The position numbers and the translations under genes are program-made. A stretch of DNA of 37,257 nucleotides from JAWLDV01 sp046537975 (lineage in GTDB: Bacteria; Desulfobacterota; Desulfobulbia; Desulfobulbales; SURF-16): contig JBKHJR010000021.1 in assembly GCA_046537975.1 (NCBI GenBank), forward strand, positions 1 through 37,257. Direction: 5' to 3'. Position 1 is the first letter of the stretch; every line of letters begins with the position of its first letter. Below the pieces are notes generated by a model, which did not search any database, was not told where the DNA came from, and was given only the letters and a program-made list of their open reading frames with translations. Shown piece by piece: positions 1 to 7,569 of this stretch.

Positions 1-22
1 GCTCTATTAAAAATATGAATGT

Positions 23-65
23 TTTCAACGTGTGCGGGCTCGCGGCTCAACAGCCAGCGTTATAT
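23..65 (+). repeat. possible 3' part of an attC recombination site
   Basis: The stretch ends in GTTATAT, an R'-box-like core, 15 bases before the start codon of the next gene, which is where a gene cassette normally begins. Short complementary arms (AACG with CGTT, GGCT with AGCC) can be drawn. The visible site is only about 43 bases, shorter than usual, and its left half may lie outside the window. Weak on its own; supported by the better attC at 425-486. Confidence 0.25.
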
Positions 66-80
66 GGATTTAGATAAATT

Positions 81-425
81 ATGAAAAGCGAAAAGTCTTA
101 CCGAAAATTTCAGAAATTTTACGAAATATTAATTCCTGTAATCGGATTGAGTGCCCTTTACGCATGGGATGGTGCTGTAGAATTAAAAATTGTATTGACC
201 ATTATTTTGTTACGTACCTGCTATAGTTGGAGCGAAAGAGCCGCCCTTGAAAAAGGTGCTGTGGATAGATTTAAACAATTGAGGATAAAATTAGAGAATG
301 CCGCAATGGAATCTACTGACAACGAAGAACCTGAAGGTGTTTCTTGGGTTGAGTTTATAGGGTTATTCTTCCAGATTGCAGTCACTATATTAATCGCATT
401 ATTAATTTCTAAGTTGTTAGGATGA
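81..425 (+). CDS. small membrane protein of unknown function, probable integron cassette gene
   Basis: This 114-residue protein matches no family I recognise. It has hydrophobic segments at about residues 15-32, 35-50 and 92-113, with a charged acidic stretch between the second and third (around residues 68-86, rich in Asn, Glu and Asp). The ATG has no strong ribosome binding site, common for cassette genes. The stop codon overlaps the first base of the attC-like site that follows, and a GTTATAT core lies just upstream, so the gene fits a mobile cassette of about 420 bases. The sequence is AT-rich compared with the respiratory genes further along, consistent with foreign origin. The coding call is fairly safe; function is unknown. 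Confidence 0.7.
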   Translation: MKSEKSYRKFQKFYEILIPVIGLSALYAWDGAVELKIVLTIILLRTCYSWSERAALEKGAVDRFKQLRIKLENAAMESTDNEEPEGVSWVEFIGLFFQIAVTILIALLISKLLG

Positions 426-486
426 TCTAACCTCACTGGTGCAGGGGACGGCAAAAAGCGCGCCGCCCCTGACCAGCCCGTTATAA
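425..486 (+). repeat. attC-like integron recombination site
   Basis: The site begins with ATCTAAC (fits R'' RYYYAAC) and ends with GTTATAA (R'-like). Between them the arms CTGGTGCAGGGGACGGC and GCCGCCCCTGACCAG are complementary except for two unpaired bases in the first arm, which is the imperfect-hairpin-with-extrahelical-bases layout of attC sites. Length is 62 bases. It lies immediately 3' of the small membrane protein gene. Confidence 0.65.
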
Positions 487-583
487 AAAACTTTGAGCAT
501 GTTCATTTACTGGTTTATGATGAATCAGATCAGGAAAAGACATTGTAGTACTGGTTCAGATTGAACTGACGCGCATGGCGTCG

Positions 584-1438
584 TCAATCCGGTTTGTCTT
601 TCTTTTCCTCATTGCAGAGGATGCAATGATGTTTGCCGAGATGGGCAGTGCCGTCTTCCTTGACAAAGAGCAGAGGAAAAATAATATCGCTGACGCAGCA
701 GGGAAGCCAGACAGCCAGAAAGAGAACTACCAGCATTCCCGCCAGCAGGGATATGCTTAAGTCGGCCTGGGTATTCATCAGTACGTGGCTGGAGGATGCC
801 CAAGTGCTGAGCAGGACATGGCCGGCGTGCGGCAGCTTGGTGTACGGCCGGAAATAGGCAAGAAGCACTCCCAGTATAGCGGCTGGAGTCACCAGCCACC
901 ACTCCTCGATAAAGCCCAGATGCAGATCCGGAAAACCGTGTTGTTCATCGCCGTGGACCGATCCATGCCCCTCTTTTTCCGTGTGTTCAGCGGCACTGCC
1001 TTCCGCCCGGCCGTGTTCATGTTTTTTTTCAGCCTGCGAAAAGGCTTCTTCCTCATGGTCCCCTGAAGCGGCCTGATGTTCATGATCGTGCTGATGGACA
1101 ATTGCGTGGGTGGGGACGGCCACCCCGAGGATCGACTCCCCGAAAAAAGGGAGGATGCTGTCGCTCAGCGTGGTTATGCCGATTGCTCCCACATAACCGA
1201 TAATCAGAACCAGAAAAAAACTCCCGGCCTTCCGGTGAAGCTGGAAGAGCGAAGCGGTGACCATTGCGCTGAGTACGACATGAAGAGGGTGAAATATTTG
1301 AAAGAGGAGACGGGCATCAGCAGTATCGATATCCCGAAAAAGGAGCATAAAGGCTATGCCGGTCAAGGCGCCGAAGATGGTAAACGGGGAATGTCCACGG
1401 AGTTCCGAGAAAATTTTTTGTATTTTTCCTTTTGCCAT
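584..1438 (-). CDS. polytopic membrane protein with a long His/Glu-rich loop
   Basis: I do not recognise the family. The start is placed at the ATG at 1438, giving 284 residues, because AGGA lies seven bases upstream; the longer frame to 1534 adds a charged tail with no such signal. There are three hydrophobic segments in the first half, then a soluble loop at about residues 115-180 packed with His, Glu and Asp (HQHDHEHQ and similar clusters), then further membrane segments containing HVLLSTWASSSHVLM. Near the C-terminus is WLPCC and a CILC pair. The His-rich loop suggests divalent metal binding, so metal transport or sensing is a guess, not a call. No partner gene is adjacent. Confidence 0.75.
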   Translation of the reverse strand: MAKGKIQKIFSELRGHSPFTIFGALTGIAFMLLFRDIDTADARLLFQIFHPLHVVLSAMVTASLFQLHRKAGSFFLVLIIGYVGAIGITTLSDSILPFFGESILGVAVPTHAIVHQHDHEHQAASGDHEEEAFSQAEKKHEHGRAEGSAAEHTEKEGHGSVHGDEQHGFPDLHLGFIEEWWLVTPAAILGVLLAYFRPYTKLPHAGHVLLSTWASSSHVLMNTQADLSISLLAGMLVVLFLAVWLPCCVSDIIFPLLFVKEDGTAHLGKHHCILCNEEKKDKPD

Positions 1439-1744
1439 AATGATCCTGAATCTTAGATGTATACGAGAATAACTTTGAGGACACCATACTATTTTTTCTT
1501 CCGGGAGCCGAATTTTTTTTATGTTTTCCGTCAAGGAATTTTTTGGATCTGGTTACCAGTTTTCCTGCCAATAACGGCCATTTTAGCGCTGCAACCCGTC
1601 ATCATCATATTTATAGCCGTCTCCAGCCGTAACCTGTTGAACTGCTACCCCGAAACGCGGACTTCTCTCCAGGGGTGCGGAAGCAAATAGGCTGCAGCAA
1701 CCTGCCGGCCCTGTCAATTATTCTATCAATGAATATCCGGGGGG
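1439..1744. other. intergenic stretch without a recognisable gene
   Basis: Contains the ribosome binding site of the His-rich membrane protein gene on the minus strand and otherwise AT-rich sequence. No ORF with protein-like features, RNA fold or repeat was recognised. Confidence 0.4.
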
Positions 1745-2079
1745 ATGAAAGCGGAACCCTTCAAAAATCAAAGGAATAAGAAGTTTGTCGCCAAGGTAAA
1801 ATCTTTAAGGAATGGCTGAAGAAAGCCAGAATTCTAAAGACCAGGGAACTTTGGGCAACTGTAAAGGCCAAATTGAGAGGTCACTATAACTACTACGGTG
1901 TAACCGATAACCTGCGCGAAATCGCAAGATATTTCGAGGCGGTAAAGAGGCTGCTGTTCAAGTGGCTGAACCGTAGAGGGAAAAGGAACTGCATCAATTG
2001 GGAAAAGTTCAATGGAATGCTGAAGCGATTTCCTCTTCCGAACCCACGAATCAGGGTCAGTATGTTCGGGTCACCGTGA
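1745..2079 (+). pseudogene. C-terminal remnant of a group II intron reverse transcriptase/maturase
   Basis: The translation contains FKEWLKKARILKTRELW followed by KLRGHYNYYGV, which is the conserved end of group II intron-encoded proteins (maturase domain X). The reverse transcriptase domain is absent, so the gene is 5'-truncated. Near 1798-1801 the frame shifts: adding one A to a run of four A would join KKFVAKVK to IFKEWLKK. The frame then stays open to the stop at 2079, with the family's LPNPR ending. Domain V of the intron RNA follows 15 bases later, so protein tail and RNA 3' end are in their natural order. Confidence 0.8.
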
Positions 2080-2093
2080 ATTGACCATGTGAG

Positions 2094-2127
2094 GAGCCGT
2101 GTGCGTAAATAGCGCAAGCACGGTTCT
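2094..2127 (+). ncRNA. group II intron domain V
   Basis: A 34-base hairpin starts GAGCCGTGTGCG and ends CGCAAGCACGGTTCT. The arms GAGCCGTG and CACGGTTCT pair with the expected G-T step, and the terminal loop and two-base bulge positions match catalytic domain V. It follows the maturase remnant directly, so the 3' end of an intron is preserved although the 5' part is missing. I could not define domain VI or the exact 3' splice site. About 250 bases downstream hold nothing recognisable. Confidence 0.8.
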
Positions 2128-2374
2128 GAGAGGGGCCGGGGTCAACAAGTCAGCACATTAAAGTAATCTCATGATACGTAGTAGCCGCGTGCGGCGGGTC
2201 GTAGTCTGAGATCTTTCATTGGGCTGCTTGGAGAAACCGGTCTACTTGACTATTTGGGTTTTCGTCCTGGTTTTTTGGGCTTCAAAGGCCGGTCTAAAAG
2301 CCTTTTAAGTCGATCAAGAAACCACGGAGAACACAGGGGGCTGGAGGTTTGACATTTATAAGCCGGTCATTATA

Positions 2375-2616
2375 TCAGACACAGGCCAGCAGATATTTTT
2401 CAGCCATTACATATAATGCAAAACGCCCTTGCCACAAGTGACCACGCCAGCCTTCACGGAAATTGATCATCCGCGTATAGCGCCGGTGAGCTTCACCGAT
2501 GGCAAGGTTCAGGCTGTCTTTTTCTTTATTTGAAAAAAAGCCGTCTGACGACGATTTCCTCGCTGGGTGATGTGATGCGGATACCCTGGAGCTACGATTC
2601 CGGTAATTCTTGGCAT
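2375..2616 (-). pseudogene. internally deleted, frameshifted REP-associated tyrosine transposase (Y1/IS200-like)
   Basis: Reading the minus strand from the ATG at 2616 gives APGYPHHITQRGNRRQTAFF, the typical N-terminus of Y1-type REP-associated transposases. After a run of seven T the frame is lost; with eight T it would continue through SNKEKDS into LNLAIGEAHRRYTRM and GHLWQGRF, the family's C-terminal part. About 70 residues carrying the HUH metal-binding motif are deleted at the KDS/LNL join, so the protein is dead even without the frameshift. A plus-strand ORF of 109 residues over the same bases is a shadow. Confidence 0.75.
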
Positions 2617-2861
2617 GTATATTTATTTAACGGAACCGGGATAAAAGTTAATAAACAGGTATGGTGTCCCCCGATTTCCGATTGCACACTCTCCATTTCG
2701 CCGGAGCAAAAAACAACCCGCTGGACGTCGTCGGGAAATTATCGCATACTGGTAGCAGGTCGTGTTGTCGGTAATGCGAAAGCAACGCTTGCAAATGGTC
2801 AGGGTTACCCACATCTTGCAGTGATAGCAATCTGCCAAAGTCAGTGTCAAAGGCTGTGAAA

Positions 2862-4178
2862 ATGTACATGCGGTATTTGCGGAGCACTTTCTGGATCGGG
2901 CTTTACTTAATCGTCGCCGTGGCCCCGGTGCTGGCCATGCTGGTCGAACCTCCGCCGGGGCGCGGCTTCTGGCGGGAGTTTGGGGTAGCCATCGGCTTTG
3001 CCGGGTTGTCGATGATGGGCCTGCAGTTCTTTATCACGGGTCGATTCAAGAACCTCACCGCTCCCTATGGGATCGACGTAGTCTATCATTTTCATCGCCA
3101 TATCTCCCTGATCGCCTTCGGTTTCATCCTTCTCCATGTTGTGGTGCTGCTGGTTGCCAGCCCCGAGCTGCTGCTGCTGTTGCATCCGGCTTCCGCGCCC
3201 TGGTGGATGGTGGTGGGGGTGATCGGCTTGCTCGCCTTTGTGGTGGTCATTATCTCTTCCCTTTATCGCCAGCCTTTGGGCTTGAACTACGAACTCTGGC
3301 GCCTTATCCACGGTAATGTCTCCCTGGCCGCGGTGGGGCTGAGCGTGGCCCATGTGGTGGGAGTGGGGTTTTACACCGAAACCCCCGTCAAACTGGGCCT
3401 CTGGTTGGTGATGGTTGCCGCCTGGGTGTTGGCGCTGGTTTATGTTCGGGTTTTTAAATCATTTATGTCCTGGCAGCGGCCGTACATCGTGGATGAAGTG
3501 CGGCCGGAGCCAGGGCGCTCCTGGACCCTGCGCCTGCGCCCCGAGGGGCATGACGGGATGGAGTTCAAGTCCGGCCAGTTTGCCTGGCTGACCCTGGGCA
3601 AATCACCTTTTGCCATCCGCGAACATCCCTTTTCCTTTTCCTCCAGTGCCATGGAGCGAGGGTGGGTGGAGATGACCATCAAGGAACTGGGAGACTTCAC
3701 CTCCCGAATCGGCCAAACCGCTCCCGGCACCCGGGCCTACCTGGATGGCCCCTATGGCTCATTTATCATGGAAGAAAGTGATGCCCCGGGTTTCTGTTTC
3801 ATCGCCGGCGGGGTGGGGATATCGCCGATCATGAGCATGCTGCGCGCCATGGCCGACCGACATGATCAACGGCCGGTGGTTTTGTTCTACGGCAGCAAGA
3901 ACTGGGACAATACCACCTTCCGGGAAGATCTGGAGGCCTTGAAGCAACGCCTTAACCTCAGGGTTATCCATGTCCTCGACAACCCCTCGCCCGAGTGGCA
4001 GGGGGAAAAAGGCGTGATTAGCGCCGAACTGATGGCCCGATACCTGCCCGAGAACAGAATGAGGCTGGAGTATTTCATTTGCGGCCCCGTGCCCATGCAA
4101 AAATTTATGCGGAAAGTGGCGGACCGGCTGGGTCTGCCGCCGGAAAATATTAATTCGGAGAGTTTTAATTTTGTTTAG
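2862..4178 (+). CDS. ferric-reductase-like transmembrane flavocytochrome (FNR-type FAD/NAD domain)
   Basis: The N-terminal half (to about residue 205) has six or so membrane helices with spaced His residues (HFHRHI, LLHVVVL, RLIHGN, VAHVVG), as in the heme-binding ferric-reductase-like domain. The C-terminal half is a ferredoxin-reductase module: HPFSFSS for FAD, GPYGSF, GGVGISPIMSML for NAD(P)H and the CGPVPM motif near the end. It should move electrons from NAD(P)H through FAD and membrane hemes to an acceptor outside. The ATG at 2862 is chosen over the GTG at 2844 or the ATG at 2868; the ribosome binding site is weak for all. A diheme cytochrome gene follows 33 bases later and may be the electron partner. 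Confidence 0.85.
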   Translation: MYMRYLRSTFWIGLYLIVAVAPVLAMLVEPPPGRGFWREFGVAIGFAGLSMMGLQFFITGRFKNLTAPYGIDVVYHFHRHISLIAFGFILLHVVVLLVASPELLLLLHPASAPWWMVVGVIGLLAFVVVIISSLYRQPLGLNYELWRLIHGNVSLAAVGLSVAHVVGVGFYTETPVKLGLWLVMVAAWVLALVYVRVFKSFMSWQRPYIVDEVRPEPGRSWTLRLRPEGHDGMEFKSGQFAWLTLGKSPFAIREHPFSFSSSAMERGWVEMTIKELGDFTSRIGQTAPGTRAYLDGPYGSFIMEESDAPGFCFIAGGVGISPIMSMLRAMADRHDQRPVVLFYGSKNWDNTTFREDLEALKQRLNLRVIHVLDNPSPEWQGEKGVISAELMARYLPENRMRLEYFICGPVPMQKFMRKVADRLGLPPENINSESFNFV

Positions 4179-4211
4179 CACCTTTACCGGCTTTTGCTGG
4201 AGGTCATGGCC

Positions 4212-4481
4212 GTGAGAGAATATTATTCGACCCATCTGGCGCTGGTGGTCGGGCTCCTGGTCCTGGTAATTAGCGCTTTCTTTGCCTTCCGCCAGTCGCC
4301 CGAACTGCTGGAATATCGCGAAAGCCCGGTGGTGAAAGCCGCTATGGCGCTGCCGCATCCGGTGGCCGGGATGGAGGGATGCCATGACTGTCATGGCCCT
4401 AAAAGCGATTTGCCATACCCTGTAAAGCACACCGGCTGGAGCGATCAAAGCTGCACCAAGTGTCATGAGGCGCCGGACTGA
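4212..4481 (+). CDS. membrane-anchored diheme c-type cytochrome
   Basis: The protein has one N-terminal hydrophobic helix (THLALVVGLLVLVISAFFAF) acting as anchor or uncleaved signal, then two heme-binding motifs, CHDCH and CTKCH, with further His residues for distal ligation. It is about 89 residues. The start is set at the GTG at 4212 because GGAGG at 4199-4203 is eight bases away; it sits only two bases from the ATG at 4206. Lying just downstream of the flavocytochrome gene, it probably forms a two-gene operon and could take electrons from the membrane flavocytochrome on the periplasmic side. Confidence 0.75.
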   Translation: MREYYSTHLALVVGLLVLVISAFFAFRQSPELLEYRESPVVKAAMALPHPVAGMEGCHDCHGPKSDLPYPVKHTGWSDQSCTKCHEAPD

Positions 4482-4500
4482 CAGAGCGCTTGATCAATTC

Positions 4501-4514
4501 AATGGGGTCGGACC
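4501..4514 (+). repeat. GGGGTCGGACC box associated with a RAYT gene
   Basis: AATGGGGTCGGACC lies 112 bases before the RAYT start codon at 4626. The same 14 bases occur inverted at 36542-36555, about 110 bases upstream of another RAYT remnant, and at 36986-36999. The constant spacing suggests it marks the element's end or a transposase target. Confidence 0.55.
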
Positions 4515-4625
4515 GAGATAATAAATTGATTTTTATAGAATTTTACTCTATATGAAGGTGTTTTATTGCCTTAGAGTGGCCATTTTGGGATAAAAATTTG
4601 AGGTCTAAGGAGGAAAAGAAGGATT

Positions 4626-5003
4626 TTGCCAAGGGCAAATAGGTATTTTATTCCAGGATATGCTTGGCACATCACGCACCGATGCCACAAGAAAGAATTT
4701 TTGCTCAGGTATGCTCAGGATCGGCAAAGGTGGACCCGCCGGCTCCATGAGGACAAAAAGCGGTATCATCTCGGAATCTTAAATTGCGTGGTTATCTCCA
4801 ACCACATACACCTCTTGGTATATGGAGGTGAGGATCATGAGGCGATCCCTTGGTCTATGCAACTTGTTGCCGGACGGATGGCGCAAGATTACCACCGTCG
4901 CAAGGGCAGAAAGGTGCATTTTGGGAAGATCGATATCATGCCACGGCCGTTTGAGTCAGGTGAACACCTGGCCCGGTGTTTCGCTGTGACAATCCAAAAT
5001 TGA
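4626..5003 (+). pseudogene. REP-associated tyrosine transposase (Y1/HUH), damaged C-terminus
   Basis: Starts at a TTG preceded by AAGGAGG. The translation begins PRANRYFIPGYAWHITHRCH and carries SNHIHLLV, the HUH metal-binding motif of Y1 transposases. After KGRK the frame slips: with one G added near 4911 the text reads AFWEDRYHATA, the family consensus, and removing one T near 4954 returns to ESGEHLARCF in the original frame. In the annotated frame those residues are nonsense. The gene then ends early at 5003, where it runs into a 39-base repeat also found at 36784-36822, so its last part has been replaced. Likely inactive. Confidence 0.75.
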
Positions 5004-5019
5004 TCACCTGTGATAACCC
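4981..5019 (+). repeat. 39-base dispersed repeat, copy 1
   Basis: Contains GTGACAATCCAAAATTGATC and differs from the copy at 36784-36822 at two positions. It cuts off the RAYT gene, so it may be the end of an inserted element, but no IS family could be named. Confidence 0.6.
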
Positions 5020-5055
5020 TGTTCAGTTACCAACTTTACAGCTTATTCCTTAAAT

Positions 5056-5174
5056 TACCTGTTCATCTCTTTTTTTTCGTGGTAGACAACACCTCCTTAC
5101 TACAATAAAATTAATTTTTAAGAAGGTGTCCACAATTACTCTACCACCTCAAGTTGAATCCTGATGAACAGGTA
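5056..5174. mobile_element. MITE-like interrupted palindrome
   Basis: Perfect 12-base inverted repeats TACCTGTTCATC (5056-5067) and GATGAACAGGTA (5163-5174) bound the element. Inside are two more inverted pairs: GTGGTAG with CTACCAC, and ACACCTCCTT with AAGAAGGTGT. The whole 119 bases could fold into one interrupted cruciform. Its right edge coincides with the point where a GlsB/YeaQ-like reading frame begins abruptly, implying insertion or deletion at that spot. It encodes nothing. Confidence 0.55.
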
Positions 5175-5297
5175 TTGGGTGGCTTTGTATTCGGTTTGCT
5201 CGGCATAACAACAGGTGGGTTATTAGGCTCTATAATTATGGCCACTATTGGCGCTGTTATTTTGTTATATGTAATCAGTATAGTTAAGAAGGCCTGA
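5172..5297 (+). pseudogene. C-terminal fragment of a GlsB/YeaQ/YmgE-family membrane protein
   Basis: The frame reads LGGFVFGLLGITTGGLLGS then ATIGAVILLYVISIVKKA, matching the glycine-rich last 40 residues of the small GlsB/YeaQ/YmgE (transglycosylase-associated) membrane proteins, which are normally about 80-90 residues. The N-terminal half is missing; the frame begins at the edge of the palindromic element. An attC-like site starts 16 bases after the stop, so this was probably the gene of an integron cassette. Confidence 0.7.
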
Positions 5298-5313
5298 CTC
5301 AATACTCATAGTA

Positions 5314-5397
5314 GCTAACAAGCAAATCAACCTGACAAATATTTCAGTGCGGAAAACTTCCCACTAAAATATTTGCAGGTTATTTAGTCGTTTAGGC
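5314..5397 (+). repeat. attC-like integron recombination site (long form)
   Basis: Starts GCTAACAAG and ends CGTTTAGGC. The inner arms AACCTGACAAATATTTCAGTG and CACTAAAATATTTGCAGGTT pair along about 20 bases with one extrahelical A and one mismatch, and the outer arms also pair (GCTAACAAGCAAAT against ATTTAGTCGTTTAGGC). At 84 bases it is within the usual attC size range. It lies between the GlsB-type fragment and the TPR-protein gene. Confidence 0.6.
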
Positions 5398-5437
5398 GAC
5401 AGAAAGATGACCACTTCATGGTACGGAGGACAATGCG

Positions 5438-7081
5438 ATGACCAATGATTACTTGATCAGGCTTATTTTCGTTTTCCTGTTTTCTGCAGCAGTATCGATC
5501 AGCCATGCCGGTCTAACCGAACACATGCATGACGACCATGCCGTGTCTGCAGATGCAGAAATCGGTACCGTGGATTTCAGGGTGTCCTGCGATCAGACCG
5601 TAAACAAGGATTTTGATCGCGCTCTGGGCCGGATGCATCACATGATGTACGAACAGGCCCGTTCGGAGTTTGAGGCAATCGCGAAGGCCGATCCCGAATG
5701 CGGCATGGCGCATTGGGGAATCGCCACCACGCTGTTTCAGCCGCTTTGGTCGACACGACCAGACAAAGAGGTGCTCGAACGGGGCTGGCGAGAAATTCAA
5801 GAGGCTATGGAATTGGAGTCAGCCACCGAGCGGGAACAACTGTTGGTAAAAGCCACCGCGGCTTTTTTCCGGGAGCCGGAAACCGCCGGATACTGGGACC
5901 GGATCAATCGCTGGGCTGAAGGCATGGCTGCGGCTTACAAAGCGAACCCCGATGATCTGGATACAGCAGCACTGTATGCACTTTCAAGGTTGGCACTGGC
6001 GCAGGTGGCCGAGGACCGCGGTCCGCTCCACGACGAAGCCGAGGAGATTTTGCGCAAGGTCTGGGAAAAGGAGCCAACCCATCCCGGTGCCATTCACTAC
6101 ACCATCCATGCAACCGACGCCGATGGGCGTGCTGAAAACGCCCTGGATATTGTACAAGAATATGGAAAGATTGCCCCGCAGGTCCCACACGCCTTGCACA
6201 TGCCGACGCACATCTATGTCCGCTTAGGTGATTGGCCGGAGATAATCGATTGGAATAAACGCTCCGCGGATGCGGCCCTCAAGTACCCGGTTAACGGCGC
6301 CGTGTCGCACCACTACGTCCACGCCATCGATTATCTGCTTTACGCTTACCTCCAACAGGGGGAAGACGATAAGGCGCTGGCAGTCTTCGAGGAGGCCATG
6401 GACAAGGACAGACACCAGCCGTCGTCTATTAGTACCTTTCATCTCGCAGCTATGCCCGCCCGTTTGGCCGTCGAGCGACGTCGGTGGGACGATGCCATCG
6501 CCCTGCAGCCGGGAACGCCGGATTATCTGCCCTGGGAGACCTCGTCCTGGCCGTTGGGCTTGACCTGGTTCGCGCGTGGGCTTGGCGGCGTTCATAAAGG
6601 CAACCTCGAACTCGCCCGAGAGGCTGAGCAACAGCTCGAACACCTTCGGAAGGAAGCAAAAGCTGACCGGGAGGAGCTTGACGCCACCTACATTGAGGTG
6701 GATCGCCGGATCCTGGCGGGCTGGATTGCCCACACAGGAGAAGGCGATGCTAAAAAAGCCGTTCGGCTGATACGGTCGGCCGCCGAGTTAGAGAGCACAG
6801 TTGAAAAGCCCCCGGTCAGTCCTGGTGCACTCCTGCCGCCCTATGAGGCACTGGGTGACCTGCTGATGGATATGGACCGCCCGGTTGAGGCACTGGAAGC
6901 GTATCGGCGTTCGGATGACATCTGGCCGGGACGCTTCAACTCCCTGCTGGGTGCTGCCCGTGCTGCGAATGCGGCCGACAATAAAGCCGTCGCCCGGAAA
7001 TATTACGGTCAGTTGCTGGAGTTCGCGGGCGACTCGGAGCGGGTTGAAGTACGTGAAGCCCGGCGGTTCTTGGACGAATAG
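5438..7081 (+). CDS. exported TPR-repeat protein, probable cassette gene
   Basis: A 547-residue protein with a signal peptide (about residues 8-25, ending ISHAG), a His/Asp-rich segment HMHDDHAV, then helical repeats of the tetratricopeptide type through most of its length (for example ARSEFEAIAKADPECGMAHW near residue 75 and the repeat around residues 490-525). The central part has conserved-looking HYTIHATD and HMPTHIYVRLGDW. Relatives are annotated only as TPR proteins, so a periplasmic scaffold role is inferred. The start has a good site, TACGGAGG. It is bracketed by attC-like sites at 5314-5397 and 7133-7194, making it an unusually long cassette of about 1.8 kb. Confidence 0.85.
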   Translation: MTNDYLIRLIFVFLFSAAVSISHAGLTEHMHDDHAVSADAEIGTVDFRVSCDQTVNKDFDRALGRMHHMMYEQARSEFEAIAKADPECGMAHWGIATTLFQPLWSTRPDKEVLERGWREIQEAMELESATEREQLLVKATAAFFREPETAGYWDRINRWAEGMAAAYKANPDDLDTAALYALSRLALAQVAEDRGPLHDEAEEILRKVWEKEPTHPGAIHYTIHATDADGRAENALDIVQEYGKIAPQVPHALHMPTHIYVRLGDWPEIIDWNKRSADAALKYPVNGAVSHHYVHAIDYLLYAYLQQGEDDKALAVFEEAMDKDRHQPSSISTFHLAAMPARLAVERRRWDDAIALQPGTPDYLPWETSSWPLGLTWFARGLGGVHKGNLELAREAEQQLEHLRKEAKADREELDATYIEVDRRILAGWIAHTGEGDAKKAVRLIRSAAELESTVEKPPVSPGALLPPYEALGDLLMDMDRPVEALEAYRRSDDIWPGRFNSLLGAARAANAADNKAVARKYYGQLLEFAGDSERVEVREARRFLDE

Positions 7082-7132
7082 CTGAGGGAAGCTGAGGGAA
7101 AAGGTCAGGTCTAATTATGGAACTATGGGCGT

Positions 7133-7194
7133 ACGCAACGGCTTGCAGCGGAGCGGTTGCTTCGCACCCGCCCGCTGAAGCCCAGCCGTTATGC
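7133..7194 (+). repeat. attC-like integron recombination site
   Basis: Begins ACGCAAC and ends GTTATGC. The arms CGGCTTGCAGCGGAGCGG and CCGCCCGCTGAAGCCCAGCCG pair strongly once three bases are left extrahelical, with TTGCTTCGCA as the loop region. The ynfA start codon follows 17 bases later, the usual cassette layout. A tandem GCTGAGGGAA duplication lies just before at 7081-7100. Confidence 0.7.
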
Positions 7195-7210
7195 CAGAGA
7201 ATATAATCTG

Positions 7211-7551
7211 ATGGATGCAGTAGCGACAACCAAATCGGTTTTTTTTATTTTATACTTGCCGGATTGTGCGAAATCAGCGGTGGTTATCTTGTTTGGCTTT
7301 GGTTGCGTGAAGGCAAATCTTTGTGGGTCGCTTTCATCGGAGCAATCATTCTCGTTATTTACGGTGTAATTCCTACATTACAACCGGCCAATTTCGGTCG
7401 TGTTTATGCTGCATACGGAGGTGTGTTTATTGTCCTTTCCATCCTGTGGGGGTGGAAAGTTGATAAGATTGCGCCGGATAAGTTCGATATCCTTGGTGGT
7501 TTTGTTGCTTTGGTTGGAGTTGGGATCATAATGTATTGGCCTCGTAGCTAA
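7211..7551 (+). pseudogene. ynfA: YnfA/UPF0060-family small membrane protein, frameshifted
   Basis: From position 7255 on, the reading frame gives AGLCEISGGYLVWLWLREGK and the typical YnfA ending through YWPRS, with PTLQPANFGRVYAAYGGVF in the middle. The natural start is the ATG at 7211 (MDAVATTKSV), but a run of eight T puts it out of frame with the rest. Nine T would restore a protein of about 113 residues, the family's normal size, with four membrane helices. Either the gene is newly inactivated or the run is miscounted. It lies between two attC-like sites and is therefore a cassette gene. Family function is uncertain; some members are treated as small drug- or cation-efflux-like proteins. 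Confidence 0.8.
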
Positions 7552-7569
7552 TAATGAAAAGATATCCGG

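Noticed and set aside
2530..2859. Plus-strand 109-residue ORF
   Set aside because: It lies antisense to a recognisable RAYT remnant and resembles no family.
3759..4466. Long minus-strand ORF of 235 residues
   Set aside because: Shadow of the flavocytochrome and diheme cytochrome genes; no family resemblance.
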